DNA of 64,000 nucleotides. Source: Alsobacter sp045348435. GTDB lineage: Bacteria; Pseudomonadota; Alphaproteobacteria; Rhizobiales; Beijerinckiaceae. Made by a program: the position numbers and the translations under genes. The notes under the pieces are model-generated. The model saw only the letters and a program-made list of their open reading frames with translations, was not told the origin of the DNA and searched no databases. Positions 18,255 to 26,432 of the stretch are shown piece by piece. The first letter of the stretch is position 1, and every line of letters begins with the position of its first letter. The stretch lies in contig NZ_CP157484.1 of NCBI RefSeq assembly GCF_045348435.1, positions 3,162,001 through 3,226,000 of the forward strand, read 5' to 3'.

Positions 18255-18983
18255 CTACCTCATCTGACCCAGCAGGCGCTGGGCGCCGGCGTCGCGCCGG
18301 GCCAGGTCCTCGAGCGCGATCCGGCCCCCGGCCGCATAGGCGGCGGCCGCCCTGAGCAGGGCCGCGAGTTCGGCCGGAGCCGACGCGTCGAAGCGCGCAT
18401 ACGCGCCCCCGGTGAGCCTCGCGATCTCGCGGAAGGCCCGCTCGGCGGCGGGATCGCGCCCCTCGTGGAACATGAACGCCTTGACGCCCGACAGCCCCAG
18501 CTCGCCCGCCAGGGCGCACAGGTCGTCGAGCCGTTCCTCCATGGCGTCGCCCACATAGACCAGGGCGTGCACGGCCCGCTCCCGAGTCTCGCCCCGGACA
18601 TGGTCGAGCACCCTCAGGATCTGCGTGTGGCCGCCGCGGCAGCCGATCTGCTCCATCAACCCGGTGAGGGCGCGGGGATCGGCCACGAAGCGCGAGGCGC
18701 GGCATTCGGAAAAGCCGCGGAAATAGACGAGCTGGACGTCGAGCCCGCCGGCCTGCGCCGCCTGGGCGAACATCTCGCCCTGCAGGCGGCAGGCGAGGTC
18801 CCAGGTAGGCTGCCGGCTCATGGTGGCGTCGAGCGCGAAAACCAGCCGGCCCCGTTTTCCGTCGCGTCGCGGCGACAGGGATTTGGCGGCCTGCAGGAAG
18901 GCGTCCACGGCGGCGGGGTCCGTGCGGGCGTCGAGCGCTCGCCCGCTCTTCGGGGCGATCCCGCTGCTGTCGTCCCCGCTCAT
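18255..18983 (-). CDS. VWA-domain-like protein, function unknown
   Basis: A 242-residue soluble protein. GRLVFALDATMSRQPTWD (about 44-61) is a MIDAS-like start in which the usual DxSxS is DATMS. AHALVYVGDAMEERLDD supplies a second acidic loop, as in von Willebrand factor A folds. The remainder is alternating helix and strand. The start at 18983 is one of two close ATGs; the longer frame goes to 19019. It is cotranscribed with the J-protein downstream. I know it as a conserved hypothetical of Hyphomicrobiales without an assigned role. Confidence 0.75.
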   Translation of the reverse strand: MSGDDSSGIAPKSGRALDARTDPAAVDAFLQAAKSLSPRRDGKRGRLVFALDATMSRQPTWDLACRLQGEMFAQAAQAGGLDVQLVYFRGFSECRASRFVADPRALTGLMEQIGCRGGHTQILRVLDHVRGETRERAVHALVYVGDAMEERLDDLCALAGELGLSGVKAFMFHEGRDPAAERAFREIARLTGGAYARFDASAPAELAALLRAAAAYAAGGRIALEDLARRDAGAQRLLGQMR

Positions 18984-19071
18984 GACTGGCCGCTCATGCC
19001 GACTCCGTTCCGCCGTCAATGTGGCGGTTGGGCGGCGATTTGCAACAGGCGCGGCCGTGACGGGGGGGCCC

Positions 19072-19356
19072 TCAGGGCCTCGCGCGTTGCTGCATCTCGA
19101 AGCGCGCCGATCCTCCGACGCGGATCTCGGTGTCGCCGAACCGCATGCCGGTGGGCTGGCCGCTCATATAGGGGATCGCGCTCGTCGGCTCGGCGCGGCG
19201 CTGCGGATGCGTCTCGAAGAGGTTGGAGCAGGCGCCGGAGCGCATCTTCACTCCCGGGGCGACCTCCGTCACCGCACAGGCGCGGTCCATGGCGTCAGCG
19301 GATCCCGAGGACATCAGGCCCCCGACCGCTCCCACCGCCAAAATCAACATCCGCAT
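19072..19356 (-). CDS. Small secreted protein, function unknown
   Basis: A 94-residue protein with a signal peptide (MRMLILAVGAVGGLMSSGSADA). The mature part has two cysteines (RACAVTEV and SGACSNLF), which could form one disulphide, and a C-terminal beta-like segment (RFGDTEIRVGGSARFEM). GAGGGGCG lies just upstream of the ATG at 19356. The open frame runs much further upstream, but that part is the opposite reading of the neighbouring DUF1489 and mccA genes and is not coding. Confidence 0.6.
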   Translation of the reverse strand: MRMLILAVGAVGGLMSSGSADAMDRACAVTEVAPGVKMRSGACSNLFETHPQRRAEPTSAIPYMSGQPTGMRFGDTEIRVGGSARFEMQQRARP

Positions 19357-19442
19357 GAATCGCCCCTCGATGCGCTGCAGACAGCCGAGCGCCCGAACTG
19401 CGGAGATTGTGTGACATGGCGCGAGATTCGGGAACCGCACGG

Positions 19443-19880
19443 TCAGATCAGCCCCAGTTCGGCGAGCTCGCGGCGTAGCGTTTCGGGCAATGCGGCGAGG
19501 CCCACGCCGAAGTCGCCGAGGTCGCGCGGAGCGGACCTGGCCTCCAGATAGCGCCAGCCCTGGAAAGGCCGGCACGGCCGCGGGTCGACCGGCGTGACCA
19601 CCGGCTCGAGCACCAGGTGGCAGCGTCCGATCCCGTCCGCGTCCTTGAACGGCCGGATCTCCAGGATGGGCTGCCGGCACGCGATCTGGCCCTTGATGAC
19701 CCAGAACAGCGACCCGCCGTCGACGATCTCGTCGACCCTCTTGGGAACCATGCGGGTCGTGTGCGCCTGCTCGTAGGGCCGCTTCAGGCGCCGGGCCATC
19801 GCAGCGTTCTCCTCGATCCAGCCTTCCAGATCTGCGATCGAGTCGCAGCCGACGCAGAGTTTCAGGATGTGCAGGGCCAT
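19443..19880 (-). CDS. DUF1489 family protein
   Basis: A 145-residue protein with the DUF1489 pattern: HILKLCVGCDSIADLEGW at the start, then HTTRMVPKR, GGSLFWVIKGQI, RQPILEIRPF and RPFQGWRYLE. This family is widespread in alphaproteobacteria and has no experimentally assigned role. No signal peptide or membrane segment is present. It lies 84 bases after mccA on the same strand and may be cotranscribed. Confidence 0.88.
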   Translation of the reverse strand: MALHILKLCVGCDSIADLEGWIEENAAMARRLKRPYEQAHTTRMVPKRVDEIVDGGSLFWVIKGQIACRQPILEIRPFKDADGIGRCHLVLEPVVTPVDPRPCRPFQGWRYLEARSAPRDLGDFGVGLAALPETLRRELAELGLI

Positions 19881-19964
19881 GCCCCACTCCTAGCGCGGGC
19901 GTCGCCTCCCGCCAACGCGGCGTCGCGGCGCCCTGTGGACAACGGCCGGCGTTTCGGCCGGCCG

Positions 19965-21935
19965 TCAGTCCGGGTCGCCGATCACGATGAGCCTGGCGCC
20001 CTCCGGCGTCTGCTGGCCGGCCTCGACGGCGATCTCGGTCACCACGCCCGCCCGCGGCGCCACAAGCGCGTGCTCCATCTTCATGGCCTCGACGATGGCG
20101 AGCTTCTGGCCCTTCTCCACCGTCTCGCCCTCGGTCACGAAGAGGGCCACCACCTTGCCATGCATCGGCGCCTTCACGACGCCGCCGGCGTCGGCCTCGT
20201 CGAAGGACATGTCGAGCGCGTCGAACAGGCGCACATGAGTCTGGCGGCCATGGTCGAGCACGATCAGGCCGTCCTCGGTCTCGACGATGTCGAGCTCGTG
20301 CGAGCCCGGCGGCACGGCGTGGCCGGGAAGCTCCACGCTGGGGCCCTCGGCGTCCCAGCCGAGCACCGCGTCCAGGCGTTCGCCCTCGATCAGGAGCGGC
20401 AGGCCGATCTGGCGTTCCCCGGACAGCTGGAACCCGTCGGCCGCGTCCCAGGGGGACGGCGCGCCTCCGCTGGCGACGGCGGCGGCCGCGATGCTGCGGC
20501 GGACCGCCTGGCCCACCAGCGCCAGCGCCCCGGCCGCGGCGGCCGCGGCCGGAAACGGCCGGGCCGTCGCGCCGAGCGCCTCGAGATTGCGGTCGATGAA
20601 GCCCGTGTCGAAACGGCCGGCCCGGAACTCCGGCGCACGGCACAGCGCCTCCAGAAAGGCCACATTGGAGCGCGGGCCGGCCACCACGGTGCGCGCCAGC
20701 GCGTCGGCGAGGCGGTCCAGCGCCTGCGCGCGGGTGTCGCCATGGGCGATCACCTTGGCGATCATGGGATCGTAGAACGGGCTCACCTCGTCGCCTTCCG
20801 CGACGCCGGTGTCGATGCGCAGGCGGTCGCTCTCCTCAGGGAAGCGCAGCGCCCACAGCCGCCCCGTCGAGGGCAGGAAGCCGCGCTCCGGGTCCTCCGC
20901 GTAGAGCCGCGCCTCCACGGCGTGGCCCTGGATGGCGAGATCGCCCTGCGCGAAGGGCAGCCGCTCGCCTGCGGCGACGCGAAACTGCAGTTCGACCAGA
21001 TCGAGCCCGGTGATCGCCTCCGTCACTGGATGCTCCACCTGCAGGCGCGTGTTCATCTCCATGAAGAAGAAGCTGTCCGCCGTGAGGCCGTTCGAGCCGT
21101 CCGCGATGAACTCGACGGTGCCGGCGCCCACATAGCCGACCGCCCGGGCGGCGTCGACGGCCGCCTGGCCCATTGCGGCGCGGACCTCCGCCGTCATTCC
21201 CGGCGCCGGCGCCTCCTCGAGGACCTTCTGGTGCCGGCGCTGCAGCGAGCAGTCGCGCTCGAAGAGATGCACCACGTTTCCGTGCCGGTCGGCGAAGACC
21301 TGCATCTCCACATGCCGGGGCGAGCGGACGTATTTTTCCACGAGGACGCGGGGATCGCCGAAGGCGTTGGCGGCCTCGCGCTGCGCGCCGAGCAGCGCCT
21401 CTTCGAAGTCGATCAGCCGGTCGACCCGGCGCATGCCCTTGCCGCCGCCGCCCGCGACGGCCTTGATCAGCACCGGAAAGCCGATATTGGCCGCCCTCTC
21501 CCGCAGGAAGGCGGGATCCTGCTTGTGCCCGTGATAGCCGGGCACGACCGGAACGCGGGCCCGCTCGACGAGCGTCTTCGCGGCGTCCTTCAGGCCCATC
21601 GCCCGGATCGCCGACGGCGGCGGCCCGACGAACGTCACCCCGGCCTTGGCGCAGGCCTCCGCGAATTCGGCGTTCTCGGAGAGGAAGCCATAGCCCGGAT
21701 GGATGCAGTCCGCCCCCGCGTCGCGCGCGACCTCGAGGATCCGGCTCCCCACCAGATAGCTCTCGCGCGCCGGCGCCGGCCCGATCGCATAGGCCTCGTC
21801 GGCGTCGCGCACGAAGAGCGCGTCGGCGTCGGCGTCCGAATGCACCGCGATGGTGCGCATCCCCAGCCGCCTGGCGGTGCGGATGATGCGGCAGGCGATC
21901 TCGCCGCGGTTGGCGATCAGGACGGAGGAGAACAT
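19965..21935 (-). CDS. mccA: Methylcrotonyl-CoA carboxylase biotin-containing alpha subunit
   Basis: A 656-residue biotin carboxylase plus biotin carrier fusion. It begins MFSSVLIANRGEIACRII, has the ATP-grasp glycine loop GGGGKGMRRV, MNTRLQVEHPVTE, and the biotinylation site EAMKMEH in the last 60 residues. Alpha subunits of this type carboxylate biotin with ATP and bicarbonate. Assignment to methylcrotonyl-CoA (leucine degradation) rather than propionyl-CoA rests on the partner mccB about 650 bases upstream and on a separate pccA at 46158. The start at 21935 is the conserved one; the longer frame upstream overlaps the Uma2 gene. A 9-bp inverted repeat (19942-19965) touching the stop codon may act as terminator. 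Confidence 0.9.
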   Translation of the reverse strand: MFSSVLIANRGEIACRIIRTARRLGMRTIAVHSDADADALFVRDADEAYAIGPAPARESYLVGSRILEVARDAGADCIHPGYGFLSENAEFAEACAKAGVTFVGPPPSAIRAMGLKDAAKTLVERARVPVVPGYHGHKQDPAFLRERAANIGFPVLIKAVAGGGGKGMRRVDRLIDFEEALLGAQREAANAFGDPRVLVEKYVRSPRHVEMQVFADRHGNVVHLFERDCSLQRRHQKVLEEAPAPGMTAEVRAAMGQAAVDAARAVGYVGAGTVEFIADGSNGLTADSFFFMEMNTRLQVEHPVTEAITGLDLVELQFRVAAGERLPFAQGDLAIQGHAVEARLYAEDPERGFLPSTGRLWALRFPEESDRLRIDTGVAEGDEVSPFYDPMIAKVIAHGDTRAQALDRLADALARTVVAGPRSNVAFLEALCRAPEFRAGRFDTGFIDRNLEALGATARPFPAAAAAAGALALVGQAVRRSIAAAAVASGGAPSPWDAADGFQLSGERQIGLPLLIEGERLDAVLGWDAEGPSVELPGHAVPPGSHELDIVETEDGLIVLDHGRQTHVRLFDALDMSFDEADAGGVVKAPMHGKVVALFVTEGETVEKGQKLAIVEAMKMEHALVAPRAGVVTEIAVEAGQQTPEGARLIVIGDPD

Positions 21936-21970
21936 GCTTGCGTCTATTCCGCGTCGGAGGAGGCAGGTGA

Positions 21971-22549
21971 TCAGGTCAGGCTGAGGCCTTCGTAGACGAC
22001 TGAGAGCGGGAGCTCGACGCCCACGGCAGGGAGAGCCAGGACGTCGAGCGCCTCGTGCAGGACGCCGGGGCCCTCGCTCCATTCTCCCGTTTCGGCCCGG
22101 GACCAATGCTCCACTCTCATCTCGCTCTGATAGACCAGCACGAGATGTCGGAGAGTGGGGAACGTCTGGTATTGCTTGAACTTGTAGCCACGGTCGTCGG
22201 CCATGGTCGAAGGGGACAGAACTTCGATCACCACCACGGGGTCATCGAACCAGCGCCCGGTCTCCTTGGCGGGGCCACATCGCACGGTGACGTCAGGCTG
22301 GGGCAGGAAATCGTCATCCTGGCTGCGCGCCAAGCCGAGTTCCCGCATCGCCTCGCAACCGCGCCCGGCGAGTCTGGGGCCCAGCGCCCGGTCGATGTTG
22401 GTGCAGATCTTCTGGTGACGATAAGTCGCCGGGGCCATCGCGACCGGAGCGCCGGCCAGCAGCTCGAAGCGCTGGCTGGGCTGCGCGTCCGCAAAGGCGA
22501 TGAATTCGGCCACTGTCATCATGTCATGAGCTTGCGCTGGCTCTGGCAT
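21971..22549 (-). CDS. Uma2 family endonuclease (DUF820)
   Basis: A 192-residue protein of the Uma2/DUF820 group, a PD-(D/E)xK-fold nuclease-like family. Family signs are MTVAEFIAFADAQPSQRFELLAG, PDVTVRCGP and VVVIEVLSPSTMADDRGYKFKQY, where the D, E and K of the catalytic pattern can be picked out. Its biological role is unsettled; the family is often multi-copy and mobile. It sits between mccB and mccA in the same direction with about 35-40 bases on each side, so it is read with the operon. Confidence 0.88.
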   Translation of the reverse strand: MPEPAQAHDMMTVAEFIAFADAQPSQRFELLAGAPVAMAPATYRHQKICTNIDRALGPRLAGRGCEAMRELGLARSQDDDFLPQPDVTVRCGPAKETGRWFDDPVVVIEVLSPSTMADDRGYKFKQYQTFPTLRHLVLVYQSEMRVEHWSRAETGEWSEGPGVLHEALDVLALPAVGVELPLSVVYEGLSLT

Positions 22550-22588
22550 CGCTGCAATCCTCGTTGCGTGCTGAAAAAACTCTAAAGG

Positions 22589-24196
22589 TCACATCCGGAA
22601 CACGCCGAAGCGCGTCTCCTCGACGGGAGCGTTGAGGCAGGCCGAAAAGGCCAGCCCGAGGACGCGGCGCGTTTCGGACGGGAGAATGATCCCGTCGTCC
22701 CACAGACGCGCGGTGGCGTAATAGGGGTTGCCCTCCGTTTCGTACTGGGCCCGGATCGGGGCCTTGAAGGCCTCCTCCTCGCGCCCCGGCCATTTGCGGC
22801 CCTCCGCCTCGATATTGTCCCGCCGCACCGTGGCGAGCACGCTGGCGGCCTGCTCGCCGCCCATCACCGAGATGCGCGAGTTTGGCCACGAGAACAGGAA
22901 ACGCGGGCCGTAGGCGCGCCCGCACATGCCGTAATTGCCGGCCCCGAAGGAGCCGCCCACCAGCAGGGTGATCTTCGGCGTCCTGGCGCAGGCCACCGCG
23001 GTGACGAGCTTCGCCCCATCCTTGGCGATGCCGCCGGCCTCGTATTGGCGGCCGACCATGAATCCGGAGATGTTCTGCAGGAAGAGCAGCGGGATGCGCC
23101 GCTGGGCGCAGAGCTCGATGAAGTGGGCGCCCTTCAAGGCCGATTCGGAGAACAGGATGCCGTTGTTGCCGAGGATGCCGACCGGGATGCCCCAAATTCG
23201 CGCAAAGCCGGTCACCAGCGTGGTTCCGTAGAGCGCCTTGAACTCGTCGAAGCGCGAGCCGTCGACCAGCCGGGCGATGACCTCGCGGATGTCGTATTGC
23301 TTTTTCAGATCCGTCGGGACCAGGCCTTCGAGCTCGTGGGTGTCGTAGCGCGGGTCCTCCGGCTCGGCGATCGGCAGGTCGTCGGGCTTGCGGGTGTTCA
23401 GGTTGGCGACAATCCGGCGCGCCATCGCGAGCGCATGGGCGTCGTCCATGGCGTAGTGGTCGGCGACGCCCGAGACGCGGGCGTGCACGTCGGCCCCGCC
23501 CAGATCCTCGGCCGAGACCTCCTCGCCGGTGGCGGCCTTCACCAAAGGCGGCCCGCCGAGGAAGATGGTGCCCTGCTTGCGCACGATGATGGTCTCGTCC
23601 GACATCGCCGGCACATAGGCGCCGCCCGCCGTGCACGAGCCCATCACCACCGCGATCTGCGGGATCCCCAGCGAGGACAGCGTCGCCTGGTTGTAGAAGA
23701 TGCGGCCGAAATGCTCTCGGTCCGGGAAGACCTCCGTCTGATGCGGCAGGTTCGCGCCGCCCGAATCGACCAGATAGACGCAGGGCAGCCGGTTCTCGCG
23801 CGCGATCTCCTGGGCGCGCAGGTGCTTCTTCACCGTCATCGGGTAGTAGGTGCCGCCCTTGATGGTGGAGTCGTTGCACACCACCATGACCTCGCGGCCC
23901 TCGACCCGGCCGACGCCGGCGATCATGCCGGCGCCGTGGATGGCGTCGTCATACATGCCGAAGGCCGCCAGCGCGCCGATCTCCAGGAAAGGCGATCCCG
24001 GGTCCAGGAGGCGCATCACCCGCTCGCGCGGCAGCAGCTTGCCGCGGGCGAGGTGGCGCTCGCGGGCCCGCGCCGGGCCGCCCAGGGCCGCTTCGGCGCG
24101 ACGGCTCCTGAGCTCGTCGGCGAGCTGGCGCCACTGGGCGGCGTTGGCGTCGAACTCGGGCGAACGACGGTCGAGGGTGGAAGACAAAACGGCCAC
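22589..24196 (-). CDS. mccB: Methylcrotonyl-CoA carboxylase carboxyltransferase beta subunit
   Basis: A 535-residue carboxyltransferase with the acetyl-CoA carboxylase-like crotonase folds. Motifs include LDPGSPFLEIGALAAFGMY, GMIAGVGRVEGREVMVV, NDSTIKGGTYYPMTVKKHLR and the C-terminal GGSFGAGNYGMCGRA. These identify the MCC-beta (LiuB) branch, which transfers CO2 from biotin to 3-methylcrotonyl-CoA in leucine breakdown. The start is taken as GTG at 24196, giving V-A-V-L-S-S-T-L-D-x-R-S-P-E-F, because AGGGGA lies about six bases upstream and the length then equals the family norm. An ATG at 24241 in the same frame lacks such a site. Confidence 0.92.
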   Translation of the reverse strand: MAVLSSTLDRRSPEFDANAAQWRQLADELRSRRAEAALGGPARARERHLARGKLLPRERVMRLLDPGSPFLEIGALAAFGMYDDAIHGAGMIAGVGRVEGREVMVVCNDSTIKGGTYYPMTVKKHLRAQEIARENRLPCVYLVDSGGANLPHQTEVFPDREHFGRIFYNQATLSSLGIPQIAVVMGSCTAGGAYVPAMSDETIIVRKQGTIFLGGPPLVKAATGEEVSAEDLGGADVHARVSGVADHYAMDDAHALAMARRIVANLNTRKPDDLPIAEPEDPRYDTHELEGLVPTDLKKQYDIREVIARLVDGSRFDEFKALYGTTLVTGFARIWGIPVGILGNNGILFSESALKGAHFIELCAQRRIPLLFLQNISGFMVGRQYEAGGIAKDGAKLVTAVACARTPKITLLVGGSFGAGNYGMCGRAYGPRFLFSWPNSRISVMGGEQAASVLATVRRDNIEAEGRKWPGREEEAFKAPIRAQYETEGNPYYATARLWDDGIILPSETRRVLGLAFSACLNAPVEETRFGVFRM

Positions 24197-24348
24197 GCAA
24201 GATCCCCTGAGGCCCGGTCCAGGTTCGGGCGCGCAGATCATGCCGGAAGCCGGCGCGAACGCAATCGCAGCCGCACGCCCCGTCGACGCGCTCCGGGCGC
24301 AACGCTTTGCGAACCGTCCGCGGGCTATGCTGCAGTCAGGAGGGCGCC

Positions 24349-24573
24349 ATGCATCACCAACTCGCAGCGCTCGCGATCGCGGCTCTCTGCGGCTGGGCAG
24401 GCTGGTCGATGCGTCGGCCCGGCTCCGCCGGCCTGACGCGCGCGCTGGGCCTGCTGGCCTGGGCGGCCGGGTCCGCGTTGCTCGACGACGCCTTCGGCGG
24501 GCTGCTGCTCGGGGCGGTCATGCAGGGTCAGGCCCCTGATTCAGACCTCGAGCAGACCCTGAAAACCCTCTGA
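24349..24573 (+). CDS. Small membrane protein, unknown
   Basis: A 74-residue hydrophobic protein with two likely membrane segments (about 5-19 and 30-55, the latter with LLAWAAGSALLDDAFGGLLLGAV). An excellent AGGAGG lies four bases before the ATG at 24349, which is the main support for a real gene. It is divergent from mccB and converges on the rhodanese gene. No family is recognised. Confidence 0.6.
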   Translation: MHHQLAALAIAALCGWAGWSMRRPGSAGLTRALGLLAWAAGSALLDDAFGGLLLGAVMQGQAPDSDLEQTLKTL

Positions 24574-24601
24574 CCCGACTCGCGGAATCGGCCGGCCGGC
24601 G

Positions 24602-25027
24602 TCAGCCCTGGCGCGCCGGCTTGGGCTCGGCCGTCGGCGGCTCGACGGGGCCGCCGGCGGCCTTCCAGGCCCCGAAGCCGCCGCCCAGATGGGCGACGGG
24701 CTTCAGCCCCATCTCGCGAGCCGTGCGCGCCGACAGCGCCGAGCGCCAGCCGCCCGCGCAGAAGAACACGAAGCGCTTGTCCTCGGCGAAGACCGGCTTG
24801 TGGTAGGGGCTCTCCGGATCGATCCAGAACTCCAGCATGCCGCGCGGGCAATGGAAGGCTCCGGGCATGCGCCCTTCCCGCTCCAGTTCGCGCGGGTCCC
24901 GCAGATCGACGAACACCACGTCGTCGCGCCCGGCGAGGGCCACGGCGTCGGCGGCCGGGATCGTGTCCACGATGGCGTTCGCCTCGGCGAGCAGCGCCTT
25001 GTAGCCCTTGCTGATGGTCTGCGACAT
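24602..25027 (-). CDS. Rhodanese-like domain protein
   Basis: A 141-residue single rhodanese domain. The active-site loop is CAGGWRS (about residue 88), with the cysteine that would carry persulphide sulphur, and the FVDLRDPRELEREG and GAFHCPRGMLEFW blocks precede it. It has no signal peptide. Such proteins move sulphane sulphur in the cytoplasm, but the physiological donor and acceptor are not shown by context. Confidence 0.93.
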   Translation of the reverse strand: MSQTISKGYKALLAEANAIVDTIPAADAVALAGRDDVVFVDLRDPRELEREGRMPGAFHCPRGMLEFWIDPESPYHKPVFAEDKRFVFFCAGGWRSALSARTAREMGLKPVAHLGGGFGAWKAAGGPVEPPTAEPKPARQG

Positions 25028-25073
25028 GGAACCTCCGATGAGGGGTCAGGATGTCGCGCCGAACGGCCGACCG

Positions 25074-25199
25074 TCAACGGGTCGGCGTCGCCCCGTCCAG
25101 CCCGCCGAGCAGATAAGCGAGGAACGCGAGGGCGGCGAAGAGGCCGAGCGTCGCGGCGGCGACGCTCCAGCAGGAGCGCGGCTGGGCTTCAAGGATCAT
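25074..25199 (-). CDS. Possible 41-residue single-pass membrane peptide
   Basis: A short frame encodes MILEAQPRSCWSV followed by one membrane helix (AAATLGLFAALAFLAYLLGG) and a short tail. The composition is that of a real small membrane protein, but there is no convincing ribosome-binding site, and the same frame is open to 25262. It stands between the rhodanese and DUF599 genes. Confidence 0.3.
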   Translation of the reverse strand: MILEAQPRSCWSVAAATLGLFAALAFLAYLLGGLDGATPTR

Positions 25200-25275
25200 G
25201 GGCGATGTCAGGGTGGCGTCCCGGGATCCTGCGGCAGGGCCGCGATCCCGTCCGGTCCTCACCGGCGGCGCTCTC

Positions 25276-25291
25276 TTAAGGCCTCGTTAAC
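25276..25291. promoter_or_regulatory. Perfect CtrA-type box
   Basis: TTAAGGCCTCGTTAAC matches the full CtrA consensus TTAA-N7-TTAAC without mismatch. It lies 101 bases upstream of the DUF599 start codon, with a further half-like TTTAAG at 25310-25315. The binding protein is an inference from known alphaproteobacterial biology; divK and pleD in the same window show that the organism has the upstream network. Confidence 0.55.
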
Positions 25292-25391
25292 ACCGCCTCA
25301 AGCCCTGCTTTAAGAGGGCCGGCCCCTGGAAACCCGTCCGAGCCGGGCCCGGCCCTTGCATGGCGCCCCGCGGCCGCCCCAAGGTGCACGC

Positions 25392-26090
25392 ATGATCCTC
25401 GCCCCGCTCGACATCGCCGCTCTCGCCTTCTTCGTCGTCTCGTGGTTCGGCTACGCCTTCGTGGTGGAGGGCCACAGGCTGGGGCGTCACAGCCTGAACG
25501 GGATCATGCACGATTTCCGCACCCGGTGGATGGAGCGGATGCTGGCGCGCGAGGTGCGCATCATCGACACGCAGATCATGGCCAGCCTGCAGAACGGGAC
25601 GGCGTTCTTCGCCTCGACGTCGCTGCTGGCCGTCGGCGGGTCGCTGACGCTGCTGCGCGCCGCCGACGACGTGCTGCGGGTGTTCGCGGATCTGCCGCTC
25701 GGCATCGCGACGCAGCGTGGGCTGTGGGAGCTGAAGGTGATCGGCCTGGCCGTCATCTTCGTCTACGCCTTCTTCAAGTTCGCCTGGAGCTACCGCCTGT
25801 TCAACTATGCGGCGATCCTGCTCGGCGCCACGCCGCCCTACGAGGAGGCGGACACGGCCGCCGCCGTGCGGCATGCGCATCGCACCGCGGGCATGACCAC
25901 CGCGGCGGGGCGGCACTTCAACCGCGGCCAGCGCGCCTTCTTCTTCGCGCTCGGCTATCTGGGATGGTTCTGGTCGCCCGTTGTGTTCATCGGGTCCACC
26001 ACGGCCGTGCTGGTCGTGATGGGAGCGCGGCAGTTCCGGTCGGACGGCCTGAGGGCCGTGAGCCACGCCTACGACCCCAAGGGCGTGTGA
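25392..26090 (+). CDS. DUF599 family membrane protein
   Basis: A 232-residue membrane protein with the DUF599 pattern: N-terminal helix LDIAALAFFVVSWFGYAF, a soluble part with GIMHDFRTRWMERML, helix NGTAFFASTSLLAVGGSL, KFAWSYRLFNYAAILLGA, and a last pair near FFFALGYLGWFWSPVVFI. About four membrane segments are expected in the inner membrane. The family has no established role. The first of the two in-frame starts (25356) lies in a poorly conserved leader, so 25392 is preferred. A perfect CtrA-type box lies upstream. Confidence 0.85.
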   Translation: MILAPLDIAALAFFVVSWFGYAFVVEGHRLGRHSLNGIMHDFRTRWMERMLAREVRIIDTQIMASLQNGTAFFASTSLLAVGGSLTLLRAADDVLRVFADLPLGIATQRGLWELKVIGLAVIFVYAFFKFAWSYRLFNYAAILLGATPPYEEADTAAAVRHAHRTAGMTTAAGRHFNRGQRAFFFALGYLGWFWSPVVFIGSTTAVLVVMGARQFRSDGLRAVSHAYDPKGV

Positions 26091-26135
26091 CCCCTGCGGC
26101 TTGACGAACGCCCGCGCCGGGCGCACGCACGACGC

Positions 26136-26420
26136 ATGAACGCGAAACCCACCGTGTCCGCGCCGCCCGAGGCGCTGGAAGCCGCCATCCTGGACCTCGC
26201 CCGGCAGCGCGGCTCCGAGAAGACGATTTGCCCGTCCGAGGTGGCGCGCCATCTGGGCGGACCGCACCCCGATGGCTGGGGGCCGCTGATGGTCCCCGTC
26301 CGCCGCGTCGCCGTCCGCCTCGCCCATGAGGGCAAGATCGTCATCTACCGCAAGGGCAAGCCCGTCGATCCGGACGACTTCAAGGGCGTATACCGCCTCG
26401 GCGCGCCCCGGGAGGAATGA
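26136..26420 (+). CDS. DUF3253 domain protein
   Basis: A 94-residue protein with winged-helix-like DUF3253 features: AAILDLARQRGSEKTICPSEVARHL and VRRVAVRLAHEGKIVIYRKGKPVDP. The fold suggests nucleic-acid binding, but no function has been shown. It follows the DUF599 gene by 45 bases on the same strand and converges on the RraA-like gene, with 12 bases between. Confidence 0.9.
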   Translation: MNAKPTVSAPPEALEAAILDLARQRGSEKTICPSEVARHLGGPHPDGWGPLMVPVRRVAVRLAHEGKIVIYRKGKPVDPDDFKGVYRLGAPREE

Positions 26421-26432
26421 GGCCCGCGGGCC

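Noticed and set aside
19933..19943. TGTGGACAA, eight of nine bases of a DnaA box
   Set aside because: A single isolated near-match without AT-rich unwinding region or origin genes is not evidence of an origin.
26421..26432. GGCCCGCGGGCC palindrome between the stops of DUF3253 and the RraA-like gene
   Set aside because: It is symmetric, but only a 4-bp stem with a 4-base loop can form and there is no T-run; too weak for a terminator call.
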